Positions 1 to 7,997 are shown, counted from the stretch's first letter. The stretch: 9,070 bases of DNA from an uncultured Mollicutes bacterium (GCA_937905855.1 CALCWU010000053.1:1-9070); one strand, 5' to 3'. Numbers and translations are program-made. Notes: a model not told the origin generated them from the sequence alone.

Positions 1-595
1 TATTTCTAATTGCACTACCAACTGATGTTGTAGTAACGCTTTCGGTCTTAGGTTTATTATATGTATCGGAAATTATGGTACTCTTTACGCCAGCTAAATT
101 ATTCAAAGAACTTAGCTTACCATAGGTAGTTTTAACTGCTACACCATTTAAAATGGTATCATATGTACCAACAGTTTCCTTAATTAAATTTCTTTTATTT
201 AATTTGTTAATTATTTTTTCTTGTTCATCCTTAATATTAGCTAATTGATTCAAACCAATATTTGATCTAGAAAATTCACTAACTGACTTATAATCATCAG
301 AATACTTATTATTATAAAGTGTTATTAATGGTTCATTAGATAATTCAATGATAACATTAATTTCATCATTGTCTAAATAACCATTATTTTCCTTGATATT
401 ACCAGCCTTAATTCGAGACATAACTTGGTCTTGAGTTAATTTTACTGAACTTTCTAGAATTTGAAGCTTTTGAGGATTCTCATTTTCAGTTGTGGATGAA
501 CTTGTCTGGTTATCTAAGGATCCACCCTGTCTACATGAACATAGTGCTAAAGCAATTGAGCCCATAAGCAATATGTTAAATATTTTTTTCTTCAT
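1..595 (-). CDS. Lipoprotein with subtilisin (S8) protease-like propeptide, partial
   Basis: The first 198 residues are visible and the rest runs off the left edge. The ATG at 595 has AAAGGAGA at 601-608 with good spacing. The N-terminus is a lipoprotein signal: MKKK, a hydrophobic core, then LCSC with Cys21 as the likely lipidated residue, followed by a Ser/Thr/Asn-rich linker to about residue 40. Residues 79-180 resemble the I9-type inhibitor propeptide of large Firmicutes S8 proteases: a VIIELSNEPL strand, a charged helix around KDEQEKIINKLNKRN, then strands through TYDTILNGVAVKTTYG and a LSSLNNLAGVKSTIISDTY end. In that family the propeptide folds and inhibits a catalytic domain, which here would lie beyond the window, so no Asp/His/Ser triad can be checked. 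The gene starts 18 nt after the small membrane protein gene downstream of oppF, so it is probably co-transcribed. An extracellular protease beside a peptide importer makes sense but is inference. Alternatively it is an unrelated lipoprotein with a similar fold. Confidence 0.65.
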   Translation of the reverse strand, partial: MKKKIFNILLMGSIALALCSCRQGGSLDNQTSSSTTENENPQKLQILESSVKLTQDQVMSRIKAGNIKENNGYLDNDEINVIIELSNEPLITLYNNKYSDDYKSVSEFSRSNIGLNQLANIKDEQEKIINKLNKRNLIKETVGTYDTILNGVAVKTTYGKLSSLNNLAGVKSTIISDTYNKPKTESVTTTSVGSAIRN

Positions 596-613
596 TTTAT
601 TCTCCTTTTATAA

Positions 614-829
614 TTATCCTAACCAAAGATAAACTAAAAGAAAAGTAATACAAAAACAGATTACCATAATTATCATTAATGGTAAATAAGTCTTTAAACC
701 AGCTCTCATAATTACTTTTCTTTCTTCTTTATCAATTGAAATCCTAACTTTTTTCTCTCTTTTTGGCAAGCCATCTACATCCATATTGTAAATAGTATGC
801 CCATCATCATAATATTTATTTTTTTTCAT
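614..829 (-). CDS. Small single-pass membrane protein of unknown function
   Basis: This is a 71-residue protein read from the ATG at 829. The frame is also open upstream to an ATG at 856, which would add nine residues inside oppF. I prefer 829 because MKKNKYYDD is a more natural start, although neither start has a good ribosome binding site. The N-terminal half is polar and charged, with the block YDDGHTIYNMDVDGLP at residues 7-22 and then a basic/acidic stretch. Residues about 48-70 form one strongly hydrophobic segment (PLMIIMVICFCITFLLVYLWL) ending the protein, so it is probably a tail-anchored or single-pass membrane protein with its N-terminus inside. The DDG-T-x-M-x-G-hydrophobic-P block looks like a conserved motif I associate from memory with small Firmicutes membrane proteins, but I cannot name a family. 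It overlaps the end of oppF by 14 nt, implying translational coupling, and is followed 18 nt later by the protease-like lipoprotein. Its role is unknown; an accessory to the transporter or to the next gene is speculation. Confidence 0.7.
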   Translation of the reverse strand: MKKNKYYDDGHTIYNMDVDGLPKREKKVRISIDKEERKVIMRAGLKTYLPLMIIMVICFCITFLLVYLWLG

Positions 830-1955
830 GCTTCTTAAATTTTGCTTTAATAACATTAATTGGCTTTTTAGCTTCTTTTAAGGCTTTTTCTTCAGCTTCC
901 GCCTTCATCTTCGCTTCGATTTCATCGCATTCTGCTTCATACTTAGCCATATTTTCCATCATATCCTTGTTATATTTATGACAAGCGACAAAATGATTTT
1001 CTCTTGCTTCCAAATATTTTGGCTCTAAAAATTTACATACACGCATGCATTCATTACAACGAGTGTGGAACTTACAGCCCTTAGGTGGATTAGCTGGTGA
1101 AGGAATGTCACCTTGAAGGATTATACGATTCATCTTAACATCAGGGTTAGGTACTGGCACAGCTGAAAATAAAGCTTTTGTATATGGATGAAGTGGTTCT
1201 GCAAAGATATCATCTGTACTACCAAGCTCCATAACATTGCCAAGATACATTACTAAAATATCATCAGTAATATATTTAACTACACTCAAATCGTGAGAAA
1301 TAAATACATATGTTAAACCCATTTCATTTTGAAGTTGCTTCAACAAATTGATAATTTGTGCTTGAATTGAAACGTCTAGTGCAGAAACCGGTTCATCACA
1401 AATTACTAGTTTAGGATTTACCGCAAGGGCACGAGCAATACATATACGTTGACGCTGGCCACCACTGAATTCATGAGGATATCTATCATAATATTGAGGT
1501 TGAAGTCCACACATCTTCATTATTTTATGAACATGATTAGATACTTCTTCCTTAGGAACAATATGATGGACCTTAACTGCCTCAGAAATAATTGCTCCAA
1601 CAGTCATACGTGGTGGAAGGCTTGAATATGGATCCTGGAATATTAATTGAATTTCAGTACGAAGCTTGCGCATTTCCTTCTTACTAACTTCACTAATATC
1701 ACGACCATTATAAATTACATTTCCGCCATCAATATCATATAGCTTTAAAATAGTTCTTCCAAGAGTTGTTTTTCCACATCCTGACTCACCAACTACACCA
1801 ATAGTTTTTCCAGCTTCTAGTTTAAAGGATACGTCATCAACAGCTCTTAAATACATTCTTGGTTTACCAAAGAAATTTTTATTTAAGGGAAAATATTTTT
1901 TAAGATGATTAACTTCTAGAACATATTTTTTATCAGTAGAATTATTCTCCATCAT
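816..1955 (-). CDS. oppF: Oligopeptide ABC transporter ATP-binding protein OppF
   Basis: This is the second ATPase subunit of the peptide importer, 379 residues and peripheral on the inner face of the membrane. All nucleotide-binding motifs are present: Walker A GESGCGKTT at 56-64, the Q-loop at Gln107 in LIFQDPYSSL, the signature EFSGGQRQR near 162-170, Walker B LVICDEP at 183-189 and the H-loop His221 in FISHDLS. After the ATPase domain come the family's HPYT segment and the C-terminal oligopeptide/dipeptide domain, with cysteines spaced as C-x5-C-x2-C-x3-C and a final ACH (about 294-330). These cysteines match those seen in OppD/OppF-type proteins. A charged, probably coiled-coil tail of about 50 residues follows and is longer than usual. 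The ATG at 1955 is chosen because GAGGAGGG lies 5 nt upstream; an ATG at 1952 is equally possible. It overlaps the 3' end of oppD by 14 nt. The order A-B-C-D-F and the upstream D paralogue support F rather than D. Confidence 0.95.
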   Translation of the reverse strand: MMENNSTDKKYVLEVNHLKKYFPLNKNFFGKPRMYLRAVDDVSFKLEAGKTIGVVGESGCGKTTLGRTILKLYDIDGGNVIYNGRDISEVSKKEMRKLRTEIQLIFQDPYSSLPPRMTVGAIISEAVKVHHIVPKEEVSNHVHKIMKMCGLQPQYYDRYPHEFSGGQRQRICIARALAVNPKLVICDEPVSALDVSIQAQIINLLKQLQNEMGLTYVFISHDLSVVKYITDDILVMYLGNVMELGSTDDIFAEPLHPYTKALFSAVPVPNPDVKMNRIILQGDIPSPANPPKGCKFHTRCNECMRVCKFLEPKYLEARENHFVACHKYNKDMMENMAKYEAECDEIEAKMKAEAEEKALKEAKKPINVIKAKFKKHEKK

Positions 1956-3120
1956 TTTTTCCCTCCTCATCATATAAATAGCAAGCTACATAATGAGTAT
2001 CTGTAACCTTTCTAAGTTCAGGTACACAATCACTACATTTTTGAATGCATTTATCACAACGATTTTTAAAATAACAAACATTTGGTAAATTAATAGGATT
2101 AGGTACGGAACCAGGAATTGAATATAATGGTTCCTTACTATTCATATTGATTACTGGCTTACTCTTTTGAAGGCCAATTGTATAAGGATGTAAAGGATTA
2201 TGGAAGATTTCCGAAACAGTTCCCTTTTCAATAACCTTTCCAGCATACATAACTACAACATAATCAGCCATCTCAGCAATAACACCTAAATCATGAGTTA
2301 TTAGCATTATTGAGCAGCCTTCCTTCTTTTGAAGTTCTCTTAATAGCTCTAATATTTGAGCTTGAATTGTAACATCAAGAGCAGTTGTTGGCTCATCAGC
2401 AATAATCAACTTAGGATCTCCAGCAAGTGCCATTGCAATCATAACACGCTGACGCATACCGCCTGATAATTCATGAGGATATGATTTATAGACACGTTCA
2501 GGCATTGATATACCAACCTTGTTAAGCATATCAATACTATGAGCCTTTGCCTCTTCCTTAGAAATTCCTTTATTATGAACAAATGAAACCTCATCAAGCT
2601 GGTAACCAATAGTAAATACGGGATTTAAGCTTGTCATAGGCTCTTGGAAAATCATTGTTATATCCTTACCACGAATTTTATAAATATCTTTAGTCGGCAT
2701 TCTTGCGATATCATAGGCAAGCTTATTGCCCATTTCATCATTGCCTAAAGATTCAGAATTAAATCTTATTTCTCCACCGACAATTTGTCCCTGTGGCGAT
2801 TGAACAAGCTGCATAATTGATAATGATGTAACACTCTTACCACAACCAGATTCGCCAACAACACCAACAATTGAATTTTTAGGGATATCAAAGGATACAC
2901 CATTAACACTCATTACAGTTCCATTATCAGTAAAGAAAACTGTTTTAAGATTATCAATTTCAATCAAATTGTCAGGGTTCTTCATTGTTGTTGTATATTC
3001 ACTTGGGTCTTTTTTCTTTCTTTTCAAACCCTCATAATATTTCATTTCTTTAATATTATGCTTTATGATAGCTCTACTTTCTTTTATAGAAATATAGCCA
3101 TTATCTTTTTTTTCTTTCAT
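1942..3120 (-). CDS. oppD: Oligopeptide ABC transporter ATP-binding protein OppD
   Basis: This is the first ATPase subunit of the importer, 392 residues, forming a heterodimer with OppF that powers peptide uptake through OppB/OppC. Walker A GESGCGKS is at 89-96, the Q-loop Gln159 lies in MIFQEPMTSLNP, the signature LSGGMRQR starts at 218, Walker B LIIADEP is at 238-244 and the H-loop His276 lies in LITHDLGVI. The sequence FQEPMTSLNPVFTIG and the LSGGM signature are typical of OppD/DppD rather than OppF. The C-terminal peptide-transporter domain has six cysteines (349, 355, 358, 362, 365 and 380), including the spacing C-x2-C-x3-C-x2-C. About 50 residues of basic, helical sequence precede the ATPase domain. 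The start at 3120 is chosen over in-frame upstream starts that lie inside oppC because an AGGGGG site at 3127-3132 sits 6 nt before it; this gives a 10-nt gap after the oppC stop. Its 3' end overlaps oppF by 14 nt. Confidence 0.95.
   Translation of the reverse strand: MKEKKDNGYISIKESRAIIKHNIKEMKYYEGLKRKKKDPSEYTTTMKNPDNLIEIDNLKTVFFTDNGTVMSVNGVSFDIPKNSIVGVVGESGCGKSVTSLSIMQLVQSPQGQIVGGEIRFNSESLGNDEMGNKLAYDIARMPTKDIYKIRGKDITMIFQEPMTSLNPVFTIGYQLDEVSFVHNKGISKEEAKAHSIDMLNKVGISMPERVYKSYPHELSGGMRQRVMIAMALAGDPKLIIADEPTTALDVTIQAQILELLRELQKKEGCSIMLITHDLGVIAEMADYVVVMYAGKVIEKGTVSEIFHNPLHPYTIGLQKSKPVINMNSKEPLYSIPGSVPNPINLPNVCYFKNRCDKCIQKCSDCVPELRKVTDTHYVACYLYDEEGKNDGE
1961..1968 (-). promoter_or_regulatory. 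Ribosome binding site of oppF, inside the oppD 3' end
   Basis: GAGGAGGG on the minus strand lies 5 nt before ATGATG at 1955-1950 and decides the oppF start. It encodes part of the oppD tail DEEGKNDGE, so the two genes share sequence and are probably translationally coupled. Confidence 0.8.
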
Positions 3121-3130
3121 GCTATACCCC

Positions 3131-4243
3131 CTACTTCTTGGCCCTTGGATCCATTGCATCACGTAAGCCATCACCAATAAAGTTAAAGCCTAAAACAGCG
3201 ATAACAATTAAAATACCTGCAGGAAGCCACATATTTACATGGTATAGTAAAACTTCTCTAACGTTTGCTGTAGCAATCATTGTACCCCAAGCAGCCTTAG
3301 GTAACTGAACACCAAGTCCTAAATATGATAATGTTGACTCATAAAGAATAACACTACCAAGTCCAAGTGTCATTGATACAATTAATTGAGGCATAACATT
3401 AGGAATTAAATGCTTAAATATTTTTCTTGGAGTAGATAATCCCATAACCTCAGTTGCAGTAATATATTCCTGCTCCTTCAAATATAGAATTTGACCTCTT
3501 ACAAGTCTAGCGACTCCACTCCAACTAAACAATGTAATTATTATCATTAAGAAATAAATACGTTTATCAGCAGATAAATTCCATGAATCTAGTACAGCTG
3601 ATGCAATTAATAAAATAGGCAATGTTGGTATACAGTTAAAGATATCAACAATACGCATTATTAGATTATCAACCCAGCCTCCAAAGAATCCGGATATTCC
3701 TCCAAGTATAACGCCAATTAAGGTTTCCAAAATAACAACAATAAAGCCAATTGTTAGAGAAATTCTTCCTCCATACATTAGTCTTGTAAAGACATCCATT
3801 CCTTTATCATCTGTTCCAAGTAGATGATTAATTGAAGGATCAGCCTTATCATTAATATTGCTTATAAATTCAATAACCTCGGTAATATCGATAGTCTTTC
3901 CATTTTCATCAGTAACCTGATACGTCTTTTCAATATACTCAATCTTTGGATTTCTATCAACGCCTGTTTCACCCCAAGTTCTATAAACTAATGGTCCTAG
4001 GAATGAAAATAAAAACAAGAATACAATCATCACGATACCAACAATAGATAGCTTTGATCTAAAGAATCGACGCATAATTAAGCGCATCGGACTGATTTCT
4101 TTATAGCGATTGCTAAATTCATCATTTTCTTCTTTTTCAGGTTCAGTCTTTTTAGGCTCTTCCTTTATTTCTTTAACTTCTTTTTTCTTATTGAACATTT
4201 TTTTCAAATTATTAAATGATTCTTTTATTGTCATCTCTCGCAC
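3131..4243 (-). CDS. oppC: Oligopeptide ABC transporter permease OppC
   Basis: This is one of the two membrane subunits forming the peptide channel, 370 residues. A long Lys/Glu-rich cytoplasmic N-terminus (1-50) is followed by the OppC-type N-terminal region (SPMRLIMRRFFRSKLSIVG) and TM1 at about 66-87. An extracytoplasmic loop of roughly 55 residues then leads to the family landmark LLGTDDKGMDVFTRLMYGGRISL at 141-163. Further membrane segments follow at about 164-185, 203-220, 229-248, 287-310 and 338-358. The EAA cytoplasmic loop that docks on the ATPases is ITATEVMGLSTPRKIFKHLIPN at 261-282. It ends with GDGLRDAMDPRAKK, typical of OppC/DppC. A GTG at 4243 is chosen because AGGAAAG at 4250-4256 lies 6 nt before it; an ATG at 4234 would give 367 residues but has a weaker site. 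It begins 3 nt after the oppB stop. Confidence 0.94.
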   Translation of the reverse strand: MREMTIKESFNNLKKMFNKKKEVKEIKEEPKKTEPEKEENDEFSNRYKEISPMRLIMRRFFRSKLSIVGIVMIVFLFLFSFLGPLVYRTWGETGVDRNPKIEYIEKTYQVTDENGKTIDITEVIEFISNINDKADPSINHLLGTDDKGMDVFTRLMYGGRISLTIGFIVVILETLIGVILGGISGFFGGWVDNLIMRIVDIFNCIPTLPILLIASAVLDSWNLSADKRIYFLMIIITLFSWSGVARLVRGQILYLKEQEYITATEVMGLSTPRKIFKHLIPNVMPQLIVSMTLGLGSVILYESTLSYLGLGVQLPKAAWGTMIATANVREVLLYHVNMWLPAGILIVIAVLGFNFIGDGLRDAMDPRAKK

Positions 4244-4246
4244 CTA

Positions 4247-5254
4247 CTACTTTCCTAATTTGACACGAGGGTCAACAATAGAATACATTATATCAGAGAA
4301 TAAGGTTCCAATAATTGTTAAAACTGCTAGGAACATATTATATCCCATTACAAATGGAATATCAGCCTGCTTAAGAGCTTGATAAGCAAGTCTTCCTATT
4401 CCATCAATTCCAAATACTTCCTCGGTAATCATCATTCCACCAAATAATGAAGGTAGAATTCCCGCAAGAAGTGTTGCTAGAGGAATCATTGTATTACGGA
4501 AGGCATGCTTATAAATAACATCCTTTTCAGGTAAACCTTTAGCTCTTGCAGTACGAATATAATCTGCATTTAAAACCTCAAGTGTATTTGTTCTTGTATA
4601 ACGCATTAATCCACCAATAGATAATATTACAGATACAAAGATTGGTAAAACCAAATGTTGACAAATATCGCCAAATTTTTCCATATGGCCAGCAAATGTA
4701 TTAGCATAATCCTTTGTAGCATAAATTAAGCCATTAGATGGTAACCAACCTAAATCACCAGAAAACACCTTAATACATACAGCTGCAAAGAAATATGTTG
4801 GAAGGGCAATACCAATCATTGTAAAAATTGTAACTAAATAATCTCTTACAGAATACTGATGGGTAGCACTTGAAATTCCAAGAGGAATTGCAATTAAAAA
4901 TTGAAGAATTGTTGCAATAATAGCAATAGCAAATGAAATCCACATATTATCTTTAATTACTTTAGATACAGGTTGTTGATAAACAAATGATGTACCTAAA
5001 TCGCCCTTACATAAATTTAATAACCATTTACCATAGCCACTAACAATTCCCTTGAATGAATTATCGCCAATTCCATATAAAGCCTTAAATGCATCAATAT
5101 CAGCTTGAGTAATAGTACCATTTTGTAAAGCCTGGGCATATTTAACATCTACGTATGAGCTTGGCATCATTCTTACTAGTGAATATATGATTAATGATAC
5201 ACCAAATAAAACTACTACGGATATCAATAATCTTTTAACTATGTATTTAAACAT
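4247..5254 (-). CDS. oppB: Oligopeptide ABC transporter permease OppB
   Basis: This is the other channel subunit, 335 residues, of normal length for OppB/DppB. The start MFKYIVKRLLISVVVLFGVSLIIY is the classic family N-terminus with TM1 at about 9-27. A periplasmic-side region (30-100) carries GDLGTSFVYQQPVSKVI, the conserved OppB landmark. Membrane helices follow at about 104-126, 138-161, 200-217, 255-275 and 302-325. The EAA loop is DYIRTARAKGLPEKDVIYKHAFRNTMIP at 231-258, which contacts OppD/OppF. The protein ends with SIVDPRVKLGK, matching the usual DPR ending. The ATG at 5254 has the strongest ribosome binding site of the window, AAGGAGG at 5261-5267 with 6-nt spacing. It is separated from oppA by only 47 bases, which contain a perfect hairpin, and its stop lies 3 nt before oppC. 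The conserved sequence does not separate the dipeptide from the oligopeptide subfamily with certainty. Confidence 0.95.
   Translation of the reverse strand: MFKYIVKRLLISVVVLFGVSLIIYSLVRMMPSSYVDVKYAQALQNGTITQADIDAFKALYGIGDNSFKGIVSGYGKWLLNLCKGDLGTSFVYQQPVSKVIKDNMWISFAIAIIATILQFLIAIPLGISSATHQYSVRDYLVTIFTMIGIALPTYFFAAVCIKVFSGDLGWLPSNGLIYATKDYANTFAGHMEKFGDICQHLVLPIFVSVILSIGGLMRYTRTNTLEVLNADYIRTARAKGLPEKDVIYKHAFRNTMIPLATLLAGILPSLFGGMMITEEVFGIDGIGRLAYQALKQADIPFVMGYNMFLAVLTIIGTLFSDIMYSIVDPRVKLGK
4250..4256 (-). promoter_or_regulatory. Ribosome binding site supporting a GTG start of oppC
   Basis: AGGAAAG on the minus strand sits in the last codons of oppB, 6 nt before the GTG at 4243. The nearby ATG at 4234 would be 15 nt away, which is too far, so the GTG start is favoured. 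Confidence 0.55.
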
Positions 5255-5260
5255 ACAAAT

Positions 5261-5267
5261 CCTCCTT
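5261..5267 (-). promoter_or_regulatory. Strong ribosome binding site of oppB
   Basis: AAGGAGG on the minus strand lies 6 nt before the oppB ATG. It follows directly after the hairpin at the end of oppA, so folding of that hairpin would leave the site exposed rather than buried. Confidence 0.85.
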
Positions 5268-5271
5268 AATC

Positions 5272-5303
5272 AAAAGCATAATAAAATAATGAGTTATGCT
5301 TTT
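5272..5303 (-). terminator. Hairpin at the oppA stop (partial terminator or mRNA processing signal)
   Basis: AAAAGCATAA at 5272-5281 and TTATGCTTTT at 5294-5303 form a perfect 10-bp inverted repeat around a 12-nt loop. In the transcript the 5' arm begins inside the oppA stop codon and the 3' arm ends in UUUU, followed after six bases by the oppB ribosome binding site. The stem is AT-rich with only two G-C pairs and the U run is short, so it should be a leaky terminator at best. It may instead block 3' exonucleases and stabilise oppA mRNA. In binding-protein operons such hairpins commonly let the binding protein be made in excess over the permease; that role here is inference. Confidence 0.6.
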
Positions 5304-7994
5304 AACGTTCTTTATTAGTAACTAATGAAACTAAATGTAGGTTACTAGTTAATCCTTTATATGGTGATAATTCCTCATCAGGAGTTAATGTTGTAACATC
5401 AATCTTATTGCCATTATAAGCAAATAAGTCATCTCTTTGGTATGTAGGAAGTTCAACAGCAAGTTGCATAACTAAGTCAAGTGCATGAGCATAAATAACT
5501 TTACGAGCTTCTTGATCATTTGTTTGTCTTCCTTGATCAATATAATCAGATAATTCAGTTACTAGTGCATTTTCATAATCATATTTACCACCAGCATTCA
5601 TTAAGATTTGCTTATATCCCCAGTTTAAAACTGAAGTGGCTTTTGAATCCTTATGGTAAACTTGATACATATCAGGGTCAATTGTTGAACCCCAAGCAGC
5701 AGCCCAAACAGTTAAATCACCAGTTGATAGTTTCTTTAAAGCATTAGCATCAGTTTGGCAAGTAATTTGGAAGCCATATTTATTTAATACTTCTTGTGCA
5801 TGCCACATTGCATTCCATGCTGGGTGGTCTGTTTCTTCACCAGCAATAGTAAATACATATTTACATACATTTGAGCCATTTTGATAAACACCACTACCAT
5901 TTAATGTGTAGCCAGCGCCCTCAACTAAAGATGTAATAAATTCCTTTTGATCAGCTTCGCTCATAACTTGTCCAGCACTATAGCCCTTGTTATTTACGAA
6001 TTCAGCATAATCTGGATTTACAACACTTAAATCCTCTGGAATAGCACCACCAATATATGGATAATATGGAGTTGCCTCTTTTGGATAAGCCCAGCTTGAT
6101 AAAGACATAGGACGATAAATAGCTTGAGCAGTATTCTTATAATATTCAACGCATTCTTGAGTGTTAATTGCATGCATAATAGCTTGTCTTACCTTAACAC
6201 TTGGAACCTTACTTGCATTAATACCAATATATCCATAACCAGCAGTTCTAATTGACTTATTTTGAATACCTTCACTTAATTTACCCTCTAATTCAGTAAT
6301 AGTTTCAGGCTTTGCGTTTGGTTGAACAAAGTCAATTTCACCAGAATATAATGTAGTTAACATTTGGTTAGCAGCAACAACCTGATAACGAACCTTTTTA
6401 ATAATTGGAGTGCCCATTAAATAATAAGGATTTCTTTCATAATAAACAACACCCTTGTCATAGAATTCAGATGCCTTAATATCAGTGATACCACCAGATG
6501 ATTTAGATGCAGCATAAGCACCTGCTCCAACTGGAAGGCCCACCTTATCTGCTGAGTTAACAACATTATTCATAAATTTTTGAGATGAATATTCAACACC
6601 AAAATTTTCAACATAATCAAACGCTTTAATATGTTCACTATCTGAATAATAATACATAGGAGCTACAGTGAAGGCAAAGTTCCAAATTGCTTTTGGGTCT
6701 ACCTTCTTAATAGTGATAGATAAAACTTCATTATAATCAGACTTAATATCACCATTTGCTTGATATTCAGGCTTCTTATATTCAACGCCATTTACAGTAA
6801 CAGAACTATCCATATTTGCAAATTTAATACCAGAGATATTCTTATAAATTCTCTTATCGCCATCTGCATAATATTCTTCCATTAATTCATTAGCAATATA
6901 ATCATTTAATTTAGTTGCAGTACCCCAGTAGCTTACAATTTCTGAAATATCGGCTGGAACCTTATCTTCATAAACAATATTAATTGCTTCTTCCTTAGTC
7001 ATATTTTTAACTTCTGAGAAATCTCTAAATGAACAAGTAAGAGTTGCATCCTTCTTATTCCAAGTAATATATCCCTCATTATATAAGAATTGTTCAACAT
7101 CAGTTGTAAACAAATTTTTATGAACATTCTTATTTTCATCAGTAAATGTAGTAGATTCATAAGAATCCATAGCATTTGTATAATCACTTTCAAGCTCCTC
7201 ACGGAATAACTCTAAAGCTTTATCATAATCTGAATCGATATGAGCATATACGCCACCAAGTGGTTTATATTCCTCAACTAAAATTTCTCTAAAACGCTCT
7301 GAAGTAATATTTTCAGTCTTATGAGTATCAAAAATATCATCTGCAGTATCAGCAAGAGTTTGAATTCTTGTTACAGCTTCAATCTGGAATTTTTGATTAA
7401 ATGATTCTTGTTCCTTTTCATCTGTCTCTTGAGTACGATATTCACCAAGACCAACGATATCAGTTGAATAAATAGTACTTGAACCAGTATATGCTGGATC
7501 TAGATAAACATATAAATTGAATAATACATCCTTAATAGTAAGGAATGAGCCATTTGAGAAACGAATATTATTCTTTAATACGAAATAATAAGTAGTTGTT
7601 TGATCTTCGTTTTCACCTTGTGATTTAATTTCAACATCCTTTACAACTACAGGCTCCTTATCGCCATATGTATATTTTCCTTCCTTATCATTTCCAAGCA
7701 TTCCAATTTGAGTCATACCAACAACTTCACCATCTGGTCCAGTAGTTGAGAAGAATGGGTTAAATACTTTATCAACTGCTTGTGATGAAAATACTCGTTT
7801 TCATTATCATATGCTTTGCCACTTGGCTTATTTGAGCTTGTTGATGTTTGAGTACCACCATTACTGCTTGGTATAATTACACTTCCGCTAGGAATTGATT
7901 CATCTGGTTTATCATTTTTACCACATGATGTCATACCAAGGGCAGCAAGTGCAGCCAAAGAAATCATTGAAAATCTTTTTCTAAAATTTGCCAT
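5302..7994 (-). CDS. oppA: Oligopeptide-binding lipoprotein OppA, oversized, with a frame break
   Basis: This is the extracellular receptor of the importer, a family-5 solute-binding protein anchored by lipid. The ATG at 7994 has AAAGGAGA at 8002-8009. Residues 1-24 are a lipoprotein signal ending MTSC, with Cys24 lipidated, then a Ser/Pro/Gly linker. The mature start (FSSQAVDKVFNPFFSTTGPDGEVVGMTQIGML) is in another frame, so one base is missing near 7798-7801; the main body (804 residues from 7716) is intact. Recognisable parts are YYFVLKNNIRFSNGSFLTIKDVLFNLYVYLDP (about 136-167), GLPVGAGAYAASKSSGG (about 486-502), VVYYERNPYYLMGTPIIKKVRYQVV, and IDFVQPNAKPETI. The repaired length of about 897 residues far exceeds the usual 500-600, mainly because of about 235 extra acidic, helical residues between about 188 and 423. 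It lies 3 nt after the surface-protein gene and 47 nt before oppB. Without repair the protein would lose its lipid anchor, so either the break is an assembly error or this copy is impaired. Confidence 0.9.
7795..7803 (-). other. Frame break within oppA
   Basis: The signal-peptide frame reads GKAYDNENEYFHHKQ and then runs to a TGA at 7713-7715. The frame that continues as the binding protein has a TGA ending at 7801 and is open downstream from AAA CGA GTA TTT TCA. Adding one A to the AAAA run (TTTT at 7798-7801 on the plus strand) joins them as DNEKRVFSSQAVDKVFNPFF, which reads as a normal mature N-terminus for this family. No slippery heptamer suitable for programmed -1 frameshifting is present here. 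Confidence 0.85.
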
Positions 7995-7997
7995 TTT

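Noticed and set aside
3121..3177. Upstream extension of oppD into oppC
   Set aside because: The extra 19 residues come from the conserved oppC end in another frame, while the ATG at 3120 has its own AGGGGG ribosome binding site.
4110..4382. Plus-strand open frame opposite oppC/oppB
   Set aside because: It lies antisense to two well-supported permease genes, has low-complexity Ser/Phe content and no ribosome binding site.
5520..5747. Plus-strand open frame inside oppA
   Set aside because: It is a composition shadow of the antisense strand of a conserved gene, with no recognisable protein features.
6999..7202. Second minus-strand frame inside the oppA insertion
   Set aside because: It is an out-of-frame shadow of the intact 804-residue reading frame.
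7713..7716. TGA read as tryptophan (mycoplasma code) explaining the oppA break
   Set aside because: Trp residues throughout are TGG, and reading through this TGA stays in the wrong frame and soon meets a TAG.
7795..7803. Programmed -1 ribosomal frameshifting in oppA
   Set aside because: The junction T GAA AAC G does not form a slippery X XXY YYZ heptamer, no strong downstream structure is evident, and a second similar break lies nearby in another gene.
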